Source of the DNA: Lophius americanus
Lineage: Eukaryota > Chordata > Actinopteri > Lophiiformes > Lophiidae
DNA: 64,000 nt
NCBI GenBank assembly: GCA_037951165.1
Contig: JBBDHG010000061.1
Span: forward strand, 5,938,001 to 6,002,000
Direction: 5' to 3'
In this document: piece after piece, positions 1 through 13,562 of the stretch
Numbering within the stretch: position 1 is the stretch's first letter
How the letters are laid out: each line of letters opens with the position of its first letter
Position numbers and translations under genes: made by a program
Notes under the pieces: generated by a model
What the model was told of the DNA's origin: nothing
What the model saw: only the letters and a program-made list of their open reading frames with translations
Database searches by the model: none

Positions 1-1180
1 ATTGAGGAAATATAAAATTACAATTTTTCTTTTTGGTTGGAAATCTTAACTACAGATTCTATAGTCATAGATTTAGCATAAAATAATTTCATGAAAAAAG
101 AAAAGTATAGCTCTTATTCCATGTGTTTCCCCCTCCTTTGAATAAAAAAAGGGTGATTCACCTTTTCCACTAACTAACACTCCTCTAACCTCAAACTAAA
201 AACAAGTAAAACATTACGAATAATAATGCAGGATAGAGAGATTGATCAATAACATAGTAAACAGAATGTTGTGTCAATCCATTGTGCTCCAGTGTGTGCC
301 GTTGTTAAAGTCACCATCCATCAAAAATTCCACTCACGTTAGTTGTGTGCACAGACATAATTATATCAAATTATATCATTAGTAAGCTAAACTAACTTCA
401 GTTTCCTTTAAATGCATGAATAAATGCGGGCTAAGAATGGAATTACCCTGTGCATGTTGTTGTTTATATTAATATCCTCAATTCCAAAGGGAGCAATAAA
501 GGAAGAGAAGTCCTGAGAATGACAGGGGCTGTTAAGCCTATTTGTTTAACTAGAAATAGCTGTGCACTATTTTCCATAACTAAGTCAACATTGAAATTTC
601 TCAAGTGAAGAGCACCCTTAAGTCAAAGAGAAGAGAAGGAGAGTGATCTAATTAAGTGAGCTAATTTAAGCGATCTGAATGCACTGATTCAGTATGAACA
701 TTCAGCCTTGTAATAGCAGTGGCTTGTCAAAATCCTCTTATTATAATCACTCAAATAAAAAGTAGTAAAAAGCCGCAATTTGTATAATTCGATTCTTGGC
801 AGCTGGATCAAAGAAGTAATTTATAAAGTTAAAGTCTAATTACTTAAGTCAAGGTTTATTACCTCCAAACACAGCTCACACTCAAAAGAGGGTTTTAAGC
901 AACAGAAAAATAGAAAGTCTTATCAGATATAAAATCAGATTACGCTATTCTCAAATAAAATTTGAATTTGTTGATAGTTACAAATTGCCTCACATCAATA
1001 ATAATGAAGTAGTTTGCAGATGGCGTAACACCAAAGCTCTTAAAAGGGTGTTCATTTTTCAATGTGTTTGATTATAACTATTTGAGATGTGTTGTTAGAT
1101 TATAGCATTGATGTGACAAAACATCAAATACACGTATCTTTATTTGTCATAAAAGTGCCAGGATAGCTGGTTGTATAGTA

Positions 1181-1195
1181 TGCCCCCTGCTGGCC
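1181..1195 (-). promoter_or_regulatory. CTCF-like motif (minus strand)
   Basis: TGCCCCCTGCTGGCC, reverse complement GGCCAGCAGGGGGCA, is a strong CTCF core match on the minus strand. It stands alone in AT-rich sequence with no gene nearby in the window. Its orientation is opposite to the pair at 24.6 and 25.9 kb. Teleost repeats can carry such cores by chance. Confidence 0.4.
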
Positions 1196-4100
1196 AAACA
1201 TAAGTAGTGTTTTTTAATGCTGACACGAGTTGTGGTCAAATGCACCGAAATTAATTTATTGAATCTTAATCTTTAAAAATAAAGATTTAACATATAAACA
1301 CATGATTCTGTGACAAAGTATGACAAAATAATATATCCAAGGATATAAAATAAGGGTAATTCCAACTTGAAAACAATAAAATCATTTACGCAACAGCATT
1401 AATAATATGATAATATAATATATAATAACACTGATCATTTGCATTTAATACATTTGAGACGACTTTAAAAACATTTACAATACTGCAACATTTTTGGGTA
1501 ATTACTGTTTGTTATTGAGTGTTGTTTGTACAATTTTTCGCAGTATCATTGGTGCACTGGTGATGGATGTGGTTTAAGGCTGCATTATTTCAGGCTGTAG
1601 AATATAATGAGCAGGAACTAAAAAGGCCCTGGAGCTGTGTTGTCTGTCAATCATCTTCATTCACTCCAATGTACTAACGAGACGTGAGAGTGCCTGAAGT
1701 GATGTTTTTGACTAACAAGGTCTGACCTGCTTCGCGTTGCAGCCCTTCCAAATACAGACTTTCCTCTATCATCCAGCAACCCTCTAAATATTAGATATTT
1801 CAATAACTTTTGGTGAATTGCATTTAACCTTTCTACTGATATATCAAGAAGATCAGGGATGGAGAGACTTTTGTTATGTTCTTTTTCCTCAATATTACTG
1901 TAGTGAAATATCCTGGTGTCCGTGAGTTAGATTAAGACAATGTTAAGTTCAAACAGATGAGGTGTCCTGGCCTCTGATTGGCATTTGTTTTGTTAAAGGT
2001 TAAATGTCTAGACAACTAATGACATTCATATTTCCCCACAGGATAATTGTGATAAGTTTTAATAATCATTTTTTAAACATATTTTCACAACCACTGGATA
2101 TATGTCCAGGGGGTTTGTTGCACATATTGACATAACTTTGGTAATTATTGAGCCTTTAGCTGAGAATATTTTTAGACTTAGATAGGCTTTGATATGAAAA
2201 GTGAAAAGATACAGAAATACCAAACAAAGAGAAGATCAAAAATGATTATTCAAAATGCCAATTTCAAGCATGGCTTCTTTCCTCACCGCCGTTCATGTGA
2301 TCAATTACAGGGTAAAACTGTAGGGATATCAACATATTCTTGCCCACTGACCATCCAAGCAATTCAGGTGAAGCATATAGACAGATTTATTCTGGTGTGA
2401 CATCAAACCCAGTCAGTCAGCTGCAGAAACTTCTGACACCAAATTAGAATGTCTTATCTTTTTGTTTTAGAACTGAAGAAAGTCTTTTGTTATATAGTTT
2501 TAATTCTGATTAAAATACATTAAAAGTTAATATTGTGCTTACAAATAATAATACTTAATAATAGCACATTTTGTTTAGAACTTTAATGTCCCTTGTTTAC
2601 GTTTAGATAACACATCTTGGCTTTAGAACTGAGGAAATGGGAGTGAAGTGACGAATCTCATGGAGTGATACCAGGGGCATAAAATAGATCAGTCAAGAAA
2701 GTTACCAAACAAACAAATCCAGATAAATGAGATACTCTGCCTTTCTGCAGCTGTTGTTACACATTTTCTTTGAAGTTGTTGATCTGCATTTATTAAATCT
2801 TGTATTCTTGGTGTTTGCATGTGTGTGGTATCACTAAGTGGTTATGATCCCAGTCAAGCAAGTTGAATGTCCTCTGGGGGAAATAAAGGAAGTTATTACT
2901 ATATGCTTAATGTTTTGCTTTAAACTTTTTTCAATGTTTTAAAAAGAAAGGCATTGCTTTAGAAAATGCAAACTGTATTTTCTGTGATCTTGTTTTCTTT
3001 TCTCTATGATTGATACAAAGACATTCTAGAACTTCTCTGAGACAGTTTGATATGATACCATTAATATTACCACACCTTTATTATTGATATATGGCTCTAT
3101 TCAAAATCAATGTGATTGAAGAGGAACATACAGATGGAATTTAAATCATTATGTGGGTTGTGCAGGATTACTAAGTCAAATTATAACACATTGAAGGACA
3201 AATAAACTCCTTGGTCAATTTTCTGCTCTGGTGTTGATAAATTCACCCACGACTATCTCCTTTCTCCCTTCCTCTTCGCGTTTGCTTTGTCTTATTACAT
3301 TTCCATCCACGGGGAAGCCAGTCTCTGCCCCTCAGAAGCCCCTCCGGAGGACAGTTGACCCTGAGAGGAGGAGAGGGAGTAAACCTGTTCCACCCCTCTT
3401 TGTCCCAGAGGAGCAGCCAGTGCCTCTCCATGTCAAAATAAGTCACTCGTTTTGACTGTGTATTAAAACGGCAGCAAATGTTTCCACACAGATAAGCAGA
3501 GACATGACATCCAAGAGACTGCATATATTAAACACAGGCTCAAAGACGCTGACAAAAATGAAAGGGGAAATGAAATAATCTTCATAATTTCACTGCTGAT
3601 GGAAAAAAAAATTCCACATTCGACACAAATATGTATGAGCCATTATACAGAGATCCCGACCACAGCTCCTGAATTTGAGCACGTTAATTAGACAAAATCT
3701 GTTATCAAAATGAGTCTTGACCATCCCATGATATTTCTACCACATGCTTATAACTAAGTAATTTATAAAGTTGTGAAATGTGTTCTTGGACCACATACTT
3801 ATGTCCGTCAGATTCCCTTCTTGCAGGAATGACAACTTGAAGTGAGACTTATGGGAAATCTGACATCAGTTGGCAGTGTCTATTTATTCTTAGACTTCAA
3901 GGCTAACAAATACTGAACTCCAGGGTAAAAAAGCCCACCAAAGATCACAACATCAGAAAACAACAAGCAGCAACAATTCTACCAGCCAGCAAGACAGATT
4001 AAAAATAGAATTAGACGTGTCTTGCTTCTAAAAGCTATGTGCAACCTGCTTATTAGGAGGCACTGAGAAAGCCCATCTCACTGTCCCTGTCTGCAGGAGA

Positions 4101-7100
4101 AGCCTCCACTTAAGGCAAACTACTCTCATGCTGGCATGCATGCTGGATGCTAATAAGGCAATGCAAAAGTAAAAGCATTTTTGTATCCAGAACACAGGAA
4201 ATGGCTTACAGCACAAGACAGAAGTTAGATTACATATTTTACACAACCATAAGTTAAATATAAATTACCATGGAGATACATTCTGTTGAGTCAGCACAGC
4301 AATCTGTTTCTATATACGACATGATGTATTCTTTTGAGTCAGTGAAAAGGTCAGCGCTAAATACATGAAGTTCTATGTTCACACATATTTTCCTATACTG
4401 TGATATGCCCTTTTTTTTAAGAAGATGTCATAGAATATGAAGTTCCCATTATGAGAAGGGCTTATTTAAGTGTTTTGGTAAGGTCTCACCCTTTTGTTCT
4501 TTCCCAGCAACTACTGTGCTCTAAGCTGCAACCTCTCATGGCAACACTAGTGGCACAATAGTCAGAGACCAGTCTCAAAGTATTTTAATATTGATATTTA
4601 TATGATATTGTTTAGCGTTAAAGTATCATGTTTATTCTTCTTCTATGAAAAGTCCTTTGGTAATTTTATTCAGCATTTGTAGGCCTATCACGCAACTTAT
4701 GTTTATTAGGTTTGTTATAGCCTCTAATTCTCCCGTAATGTAGAAAAAATGATTATTTAATGCAGCGGAGACTTATTTAATACAGGGAATTCACATCATA
4801 ATGGTTTTCTGCTTTATATTTTTTCGGTATCTCTAGTCTGCTGTGACCTTGGAAAGGAAACAAAAACAATGATTATTAGAGTGTGTTTTAATCTTTCTGT
4901 ACTGCCTGCATTGAAATGATCACTTATCCTACTTGTCCTTGGATTGTAGTTTCCTCCTTTTCTCTCTTTTGATCTCTATATCAAGGTACGATCCTGGATT
5001 TTCTATTATGTGACATTTGATCTTCATCTCTGGAAGCTCTATCTTCACTTGTCTTTGAAGTTTATTCTATATAGACTTCTGACAGTTTGCAGACCACATA
5101 TCAATTAGGATCGCACAACTATGGAAGGATATATTTGTGTGTGTTTGTGTGTGTGTGTTCAATTGTGAGAGTGTGTAGGAGGGGTAGAGATTGGCCCATT
5201 ATATATTGTGTTGTATAAGACCCGCATTTTCTTTAATTGTAGATAAATGGTTATAATTATATTTCATGGTCATTTTTGGGTGTAACATTCAGGCATCTGT
5301 CTTTCATTAACTCCAAAAACACTTTTATAATGATGGTTACAGCAACAGCCTGAATTATATTTAGACTACCGGTTTAAAATTCAGTGGCTTAATGCATAAG
5401 CATCCTCCAGAGATCGAACTGTCCAGCAAATCACACCGTTGCCAAATTGGACTGCTATCTAGAAAATTGGGATGGTAAGTCAACACCTCGACATCTTTGC
5501 TTTCCTCAAACCAATCCATAAAAATTGTTTGCAGTGCACTGGGGTGAATGAGCCTGCTGAAAGAGGACAAGGCAATTAAGGAATACTGTTTGCTTGAAGG
5601 GTGTACTTAGCCTGCAACAGTGTTTGGGTAGTTAGTATGTGTCCACGTAACTTCCACTTAAAAGGGCAGGAACTTTTAGAGATGCTCTGACCTAGTCATC
5701 TAACCCTCATAAAATAACCCTTGTCAAAGTCTCCCAGATCCATATGTTTCTCTATTTTTATCTATGTCCAACGAATTAACTTCAAGGACGAAATGTTAAT
5801 TTGCTGCCCCCTATATCACAGCCACTGACAGGTTCAGGAATAAGTGTAATCCTTACTTAACCTCCCATTGGTTGTATTGCAGAGGGCGATGCCTTCAGAG
5901 AATCCAGAACATATCAGCATTTTAAATGTCATAATACAGTTTTTTCAATTAATAATAATTCTCTTCTAAATCTAAATATGGCCACATTTTCTATCAGGTT
6001 TACTTCACTAGAGAAAGGGTTATTGTCCTGAAAACATCAAAATAGAGTTATCCAATCAGACTTTTGGGGATTTTTGTTGTCGTTGAGAAAAGGTCAGAGC
6101 TGGCTCACCTTTGGGCTATGATTTCAGCTGAAGCAAGAGAAGGCCTTTGGATCAAGTATTTGTTTGGACAGTGATATGTGAATTAGCCAATCGTATTTTG
6201 ATTTATAGTGTGTGGGTCAAAACAAAAATCGCCATAGGCCTTGAAGAAGGCCAATGCTAACATGCTTGTATAGGCCAGTAGGTATGCTTGGGCATGTTCT
6301 TAAGGTAGGCTCGTCTTGCGTCATTATTATGCATGAGGAAGGAGTTTCATTCATATCCTTCAACAAATTAAAACGTATTGGAGAAATAGGACCTCCATGC
6401 CAATGGAAAAGGTACTGAAATGAATCGGTCAACCGGCTGTGAACGACTATTTTACGGATTGAATTTTTTTAAGACAGAAAGGATGACAGAATTTAGGGCG
6501 CAGCTTTCGTGAGCTTAATTTTTATGTATCTTAAATATTTTACTGCTTGCTTCTGATGGTTGCTGCTTTTGTGGTTTTGAATTATGTCCAGATTCATGAA
6601 ATTGTATGCATCAAGATATTCGTATGGGGGTCAAGATATCTCAGCCCACTACTAAGAGTTAGCTCATTATGTAAGACAACATTTCTCCTGCTGAATAACC
6701 CTTGAAATAATTGAAAAATGTGTCTGGATGATCCATATTCACGCCCACAAAAAAAATCATTATGTTTACTAACAAGAATAGGGTCTATTGCGGGATTATA
6801 ACACAGAAGGCCCAGGTTGAAATCCAACGTTTTGCCACTTTTCTAAAGTTATAGCTAGAGTTCTGAATTCTATCCATAGGCCTTCATTTCTCAGACAATA
6901 TTTTATTTTCCTATAAACAAAAATGAGTAGAAATAAGAGTCGACTCATTCAGATGTTGTAGTCCACAAGGGTTTATTCCTTCATAAGAAGAAGGATATCT
7001 TTGGTGTAAGGAGGCCAGAAGTTCACTGATAATGTCAGTGTGAAACACCATCATGATGACACCGTCAGAGCTAATTCACATATGAGGAACACAATCTCAC

Positions 7101-8038
7101 AGTAAACCTCAACAGATTTATATACAGCCCGATTACATGATTTGGTTTTTTAAGGGTCACACGAGCGCCATAAATAACATCATGTAGTTGGAGCAAGGCA
7201 CAGTTCTCTGTGATGGAAAGAAAAATAAATCGGCAATTTAAACTGAGTTTCAGGAATGTTTTTCAGTGCACAGCAGGCACTGGGAGGAAAAGCATCACAG
7301 TGGAAATTAATATTTTGTCCCCGAAAGTAGCCAACATGGTGCGCACATATCATGAAAACATGCAACCTCAGATAATTTAAAATTTTCAATAGTTACCGCT
7401 ATCTCATATTGTCCAGATTTTGGTATGCCTTTAGAAAGCATACAGAAATGGATGACTGGAGATCCCTACATTTCAAAAGGACAGGGACCACTTCTGGAAC
7501 AAGGCTCTTGGCTTTTATTTTAGCTGCTATTTGTAAGATTATATGCTTTCAAGAGATTAGCATAAGTAACACTGGATTAAAAGCAGGTATGAATCATCGG
7601 TGCCACATCTTACAAATGCAAATCAGCAACACAAGCATGTCTTAGATGGTTTACCTTTTCGGAATCTCTTACTGTGCACATCTCGATGCATCCTACATGT
7701 TGAGGAAACAGTTTGAGCCCGACGATGGATTTTGTCAGGAAAGAACAGGTCCTATGAGGGCAGACCGCTGCAAAAGAACTGCGCTCTGCGGCGGTCGGCC
7801 AATGCGGGGTAAAGATCCCGCAAGTGGATACTCCCCTATGGTTCGGCCGCTCCTCTCCTATCGAAAATGATTAGCTAGGAATAACTAATTCAATATCTTT
7901 TTCTTCTTTGTTGGTTTTTAGAGGCGAAATGTTTCTACATCATTTTACTGCCACTTTAACCTATAAATGAGGAGAGCCCCCCCTTTATCGCCGTTGTTCA
8001 GTTTTTCCATTTAGGCTAAGGTACAAATACAGCAGAAG

Positions 8039-8040
<2 letters not shown>

Positions 8041-8074
<34 letters not shown>
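8041..8074. repeat. (AT)n microsatellite
   Basis: About 34 nt of alternating AT in non-coding DNA. Confidence 0.95.
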
Positions 8075-8076
<2 letters not shown>

Positions 8077-8571
8077 AACGTTAAACACATTTTATTTTCT
8101 GCCGATTATACTCTAACAGAAACATAGTTAATAGTTAAGTTAATATTATAAATCATTAATTCAAAGAGATACACCTAAATTTTACTTACTGCACCTTTGA
8201 GCAAAGATAATGATCAACAGCAAATTCTACGCAAGCTAAACACATACATTACCCAAAGGTGTCAATATAATATATAATATCACAACATAAGAAAAATATC
8301 CTGCAAGCAAATCTTAACAAGACACCCGCTGTTTAGAATAGATATAAAAAAAAAAAACTGAAGGCAAAAAGAAAAAAAAGAATCTACTGAAGATGATTCT
8401 TTGGGCAGATATTTAAGTGTTAAGTGTATGTTGCCTCTCTTACTTTGCTGTTATAGGGCAGCTGGTCTCCTCTCCTCTCAACGTGTGATGCTGTGATGAA
8501 GAATAGAATTGGCAAAAACGTTGAGCTGGTGTTAGCTTAGGAAGGTTTATTCTTCCTCTTATCTCTGAACA

Positions 8572-9230
8572 TACACTCCCCCAAAAAATAAAGGGAATAC
8601 ATAATCATCACAGTGTAACTCCCAATCAATCACGCCTCCGAAATATCAACCTGTCCAGTCATGAAGCAGTAATGATTGTGAATAAATTTCACCTGCTGTG
8701 TGCAAATGGGACAGTCAACAGGAGAGGCAATTAGTGAGACAACCCATATTAAGGAATTGTTTTGCAGGTTGTGGTTTCCCTCTCCTCTTCCTGTCTGTCT
8801 GATTCTTGGCTAGATTTGCATTTTTACAGTGACCTCGCAACTAGTGGTAGCATGAGGCGGTATCTGCTGCCCACAGAAGTTGCTCAGGTAGTGCATCTCC
8901 TCCAGGATGGCACATCAATACGCGCTCCCAGAAAGTTTGCTGTGTATCCCAGCACATTGTCAACAGAGTGGAAGAGATCAGGAGACAGGCTGCACACCAG
9001 GAGGGTGGATTAAAAATTACCTCCAGAAGACCACTCGTGTGCATGCTTTTGCCCAAACTGTCAGAAACAGACTCCATGAGGGTGGCCACCATGAAGGCCC
9101 GACGTCCACAAGTGGAGCCTGTGCTCACAGCCCGGCATCGTGCAGCCAGACTGGGATTTGCCAGAGAACACCAGAATTGGCAGATTCAACATTGGCGCCC
9201 TAATCTCTTCACAGATGAGCGCACAGACAA
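8572..9230 (+). mobile_element. Truncated Tc1-like transposon (5' half)
   Basis: Begins with a decayed Tc1-type terminal repeat (TACACTCCCCCAAAAAATAA) directly after a TA context. Transposase remnants follow: SMRRYLLPTEVAQVVHLLQDGTS, then the helix-turn-helix area, AQTVRNRLHEGG, RRPQVEPVLTARHRAARLG and FAREHQNWQIQHW ending at LFTDE. The coding sequence is frameshifted and internally deleted. It stops where the DDE catalytic core should continue, so the element is non-functional. It belongs to the same teleost Tc1 family as the fragment at 37.6 kb. Confidence 0.88.
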
Positions 9231-9259
9231 AGTACTCTCTTCACAGTACTTTGTCTGTG
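9222..9259. repeat. Perfect 15-bp inverted repeat at the Tc1/LINE junction
   Basis: Arms CACAGACAAAGTACT (9222-9236) and its exact reverse complement (9245-9259), with an 8-nt spacer. It falls where transposase homology ends and LINE homology begins, suggesting a rearrangement scar or fold-back repair product. Confidence 0.85.
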
Positions 9260-9269
9260 TTTGTTTATT

Positions 9270-10121
9270 TGTCCCGTTTCAAAACAACCTGGAGCTGAAC
9301 AAGCACAAAACTGTAGAGATGAGAGTGGACTTCAGGAGGAACCCCCCGCCACTGCCCCCCCTCACTGAGCTGAACAACACTGTGTCTGCTGTGGAATCCT
9401 ACAGGTTCCTGGGAACGATAATCTTTCAGGACCTTAAGTGGACATCCAACACAGACAAAATCATCAAAAAGGCCCAGAAGAGGATGCAGTAATCCAGTCT
9501 GTTCTCTGCACATCCATCCTGGTTTGGTTTGGATCTGCTACCAAACAGGACAAAAACAGACTAAAACAGATAATTAGATCTGCAGAGAAAAATCATCGGA
9601 TCCAACCTGCCCTCCATCCAGGACCTAAACTCCTCCAGAGTCAGGAAACGGGCAGGAAAGATCACTGCAGACCCGTCACACCCCGGACACAACCTGTTTG
9701 AACTTCTCCCCTCTGGCAGGAGCTGCAGAACACTGTTCGCCAAAACTACCAGACACAAGAACAGTTTATACCCACGGGCCATCGACCTGATGAACAATCA
9801 AACCAGTGTCAGTGTTGTACAATAACCTGGATCCCCTCATTGTACAATAACTACCTCCAACTGTCACTACTCTGACATTTTATTTTTATTTTAGTCATAT
9901 ATATTTATATGTACATATTAATACATATATATTTAAATGTATATAACCGTACACAAGATCATCCCCATTTGTTTATAGCTTGTATATTTGTTTATTGCCT
10001 TTTCCATTTAATTTAAAATTATTTTATATGACGTTCGTACTGTGAGAGCTGAGTTAACCTGAGTCAAATTACTTGTATGCGTATACATGGACAATAAAGC
10101 TGATTCTGATTCTGATTCTGA
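9270..10121 (+). mobile_element. 5'-truncated LINE (jockey-superfamily, L2/CR1/Rex-like) with 3' tail
   Basis: The C-terminal end of a reverse-transcriptase polyprotein can be followed across several frames: VDFRRNPPPLPPLTELN, YRFLGTIIFQDLKW, IIKKAQKRM, QSVLCTSILVWFGSATKQDKNRL, then PSHPGHNLFELLPSGR. After the coding remnant comes AT-rich 3' UTR ending ACAATAAAGC followed by a TGATTC hexamer tail (to 10121), the microsatellite-like end typical of these LINEs. Frameshifts make it inactive. Confidence 0.85.
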
Positions 10122-11329
10122 TTACAATATATTTTTATTATCTTAAAATATAAATACATAAACAAATTGTGTCCCCTTGGTCTAAAATCTATTTTATTTT
10201 CAATTGTCTATGAAACACAATCATTTAAACCATTTTTAACTTAACAATTTCATAGTTTTATTCTAACCATATAAAATGTATTTTAATGTGTAGAAAATAT
10301 AACTTCTGTTACTGCTGTTTCATTTAATTTACAAAATGATCACATTTTGTCCATAAAATAAATATATTTACTTTTACATTACAACTATAAGACTTAATAA
10401 GAGTGCCATGCTCCATTAATGAAGCTTTCCTTCACTTAGTTTTTCACATATGCAACCGGCAATTGTTCACCAAATGACTTTGCAATATAACATTTCTGTT
10501 TTTTTCATAGAATTAAGTTCAAAAGTGAATTCAGCAGTTCCTCAATTGTTTTAGTAAGCTTCACACGGACACACAAGACTCACACTATCCGGATCCGCTA
10601 GCATTAGCATTAGTTAGGGTCCAGCCATAAATGACTATTCCCACACAATTCTCTTCACAAACCGTTTTCATTTACCAACTTATGAAAACGATCTCATAAG
10701 CATCTTTTCATCTCTTAAATGTATGTCCATAATGTATATTAATTTGAATATATATTTACTAACCTGTGATTAAGAACAGAACAGACACGAGTTAAGTTGC
10801 TGCTAGTTTCACACCAGGAAGGTTTATTTTTCCTCCGTTGCTCAAAACATTACGGCTGCGATAAGCGCCCTCTAGCGTCTGGATGTGGAAGAGCGCTGTA
10901 ATGATTGAAACTGCAGTAAAGTAATAATAAATAATAATACATTTAATTTCACAAAATCACAGCAAAGAGTGATTAAATCAATGAAAAAAATATTTAAATA
11001 AACAAATATAAATAACAGGGGTGTCTTTTTTCTCTTTCTCTAATTTAATACTTTATTTAACTTATTTCCTAATTTATTTAAGTCAGCTACTTTCAACCTC
11101 TTTACATATATACCTCTTGTTGGTAGCATTCTTTAAATGCTTGACTGGTCCTGAATATTCTCCAAGCCTTTTAGGAAAGGATTATGTATTTCACCGCAAT
11201 ATTTGCCTCCAACTCTACTCAGTTAAAACAAGTGAAGCATAAATAATACTGTTACTGTGATTACGTGAAAGGAACACTCCAATTTGTTGTTCTGTGTGTC
11301 ACAACGTGAATTACTCTGATACTTCTAGA
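10122..11329. other. AT-rich non-coding sequence
   Basis: No gene recognised. It carries a short tandem GCTAGCATTAGCATTAG motif near 10600 and the CTCF-like core at 10865. Confidence 0.5.
10865..10877 (-). promoter_or_regulatory. CTCF-like motif downstream of insyn2b
   Basis: GCGCCCTCTAGCG, whose reverse complement CGCTAGAGGGCGC resembles the CTCF core, lies about 2.5 kb beyond the insyn2b stop codon. It faces away from the plus-strand pair at 24.6/25.9 kb, so it could mark a domain edge. The evidence is motif only. Confidence 0.35.
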
Positions 11330-11890
11330 GCAGGGGTAGCGGACCTGTTCAGCATAGAGAGCCAAATAAAACCCATCATCACTGCCAAGAACCACACAAC
11401 ATATGGATTCCCACACATAAACAGTGATTTACAGATTCATTACATAACACATTTCTTGCTCAAACTGTTTTCATAAGTTCTTTTCCTTACCTTAGTGGGA
11501 CACCTGACAGTCTTTGTTTTCCACAACTGTATTAGGTCTGGCTTGTACTCTGTTGGGGCTACTCGAAGCAACTCTTTCACATGTGTGTCCTTAAGAACAG
11601 AGCCATGTTTGACTTCTTGTTTCAGTGTAGAAAAAACTGATTCACAGACATATATCGATCCAAACATTGACATTAGCTTGGGTGCATTTTAAACTTCCCA
11701 TGCAGATCTAAATTTAGTTTGTTCAGATGATTGCATGTGTCGACCAGAAACCCTAAATCTGAATTCCATTGGGGGTCACGAATGTCAGGATTGTCCTTCT
11801 CTTTCTCCTCAGGAAACAATGTTACTGGTTCCAAAAGCAGTGGGGACGCACATCACTGGGATGGTCTTCATCAAGATCAGCAATTAAGTT
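11330..11890 (-). pseudogene. hAT-like transposase C-terminal remnant
   Basis: Minus-strand translation gives MFGSIYVCESVFSTLKQEVK followed by VLKDTHVKELLRVAPTEYKPDL. This is the dimerisation-domain end found in hAT-family transposases and their domesticated relatives (GTF2IRD2/SCAND3-like). Upstream on the minus strand (to about 11890) further family-like pieces are broken by stops. The plus-strand end near 11330 (GCAGGGGTAGCGGACC) looks like a decayed element edge. Confidence 0.65.
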
Positions 11891-13348
11891 ATGAATGTAT
11901 TTGATTCAGAGAATGAGTGCGAATAAAATTCACAATTTCTAGCACAGGTTTCATTATGTGCTCCATATTTAGCTTCTTGGATTGAAGGTGCTCTTGACGG
12001 ATAATGCAGTGGAAGGTCCAAAAATCCGGGAAGTATTTGGTCATTTTATGTTTAAACAGTGTTTTGCTGTATGCATACAACCATTACAAAACATTTTTAT
12101 TGACGGAAATGGAATAACTTAACTTACAATAGATAAATGTACTTTGTTGGCAGACATGGTTGACATGCATGAGACTAAAAACGCTGTCAGTCATTTCTTC
12201 TTGGAATGAAATGAATTAAATCAATTAATATTACTGATTGCAAATATTTCTGAGTTTATTCTTTTTGTGGTTTTTACAAAGTAAATTTATTAGCCTCACA
12301 AAATCATCAGGTCCTTTTCAGTTGTATAAACTGATGTGATGAAGCTCTGCAGTAACTTTTAGCATTAATTTTTATTGAACATTATATTTTTAGAGGTACA
12401 ACTCCTACCTGCCTTGGATCCTCCTTCATTGGCTTTTTTTTTTTTTTTTTTTCTTGTTTCTTTGGTGTCATCACTTTACTTTCATTCCCTCTTCATGTGC
12501 CCAATGTCTTTCTCTTCCTTTTTTCCACCTCACACGAGATATCTGCTGTCAGACCAATTTCTTCCAACCTTTTATCCTCATGCATTTCTGTATCCAGGAG
12601 TCGGTTCATGGGTTTGTGAGTGAACAACCTGAGATTGAATTATGCTTAACGTCAGCCTTTCGTCGTGTCATTATTTCACACACAAACCTTTGATTCATTT
12701 CAGATTGTTCGGGGATTTGGAGACTATCAGCATGCTTGTGAATATGCATAATGAATGTTTCGATATCCCCCCACTCCCCTAGTTGAATGTTAGACGTGAA
12801 AAGGTTTAGATGCACTGAAGCTGTGTGACTTGGCTGAAAACTTTTCTTTATTTCATTCATAAAGGGTACAAAGGGTATTTTATCATTCGGAATTAGGGAA
12901 AGCCAAAGTCAAATAAACATTTACAAACAAATTATTGTTTGCCTTTCACAACTTGGATAATATTGTACATTTGAGGACCAGAAGGGAGGAGGACTTTTGA
13001 AAGGGGATCAACTGAAATTCATGTTGCATTAATCTTAGTGCAAATCTCAGAGATATGTCGATGTATTCAGTCATAAATGTGACGCACCCATGTTGAAAAC
13101 AAAATAACAATGACTTTACAGATTAATTATACCCGCTGAAGGTCATGAAGTTAGGACAGCTCAAGTACAAAATACTGCTTCACAATGTGCAGGAGAAAGG
13201 GAACAGCAGGGAACTGCTGTTTCATGACACAAACTCATCACAATGGGAAGGAAGAGCTCAGTAAGTCTCCTCCAGAAAGGCTTCTGCTCATCACATGTAA
13301 CACAGTTTTAATGATTATCCAACAGCAAACAGGTGGTTTTGAAGAGAT
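11891..13348. other. Intergenic DNA and insyn2b 3' flank
   Basis: No independent gene recognised. It contains a poly-T run at 12435-12452 and minus-strand AATAAA candidates near 12371 and 12847 for insyn2b. Confidence 0.5.
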
Positions 13349-13562
13349 TTACACTTTGTGTATTTTCCTGGGCAGCCAATTGAAAAGTGTCTTACACAGC
13401 TTGCCACTTTTCACCTTTGACTTTTTCAAGTTCTTAATAATGAGATTTCTGAGCAGACGGAAGTTCAGGTTCTTTTGCAATGAGAAAGGGACATTCCCCC
13501 TTGTTTTATGAATCAGAATCTCCATGAAGCGTCTTTCCTGCTGCCTGAAGTCATACTCCACG
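13349..13562 (-). CDS. insyn2b: insyn2b terminal coding exon
   Basis: Acceptor TTTCCAG|CG at 13563-13564; stop TAA at 13349-13351. It encodes VEYDFRQQERRFMEILIHK and then a lysine/leucine-rich tail with FNWLPRKIHKV at the end. The upstream extension of this reading frame to 13642 is intron. A minus-strand AATAAA about 500 bp further on (12847-12852) is a candidate polyadenylation signal. Confidence 0.93.

Larger units (their letters stand above)
1..8570. other. Non-coding flank with no recognised gene
   Basis: AT-rich sequence with only short random ORFs on both strands. Local GC-richer islets at 3290-3430 and 7740-7860 show no protein family I recognise. A short GT-rich run is at 5138-5160. 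The only notable site is the CTCF-like motif at 1181. Confidence 0.6.

Noticed and set aside
7740..7865. GC-rich islet with small stems, considered as a small RNA gene
   Set aside because: No match to a tRNA, snRNA or 5S promoter pattern that I can verify; stems are short and probably chance.
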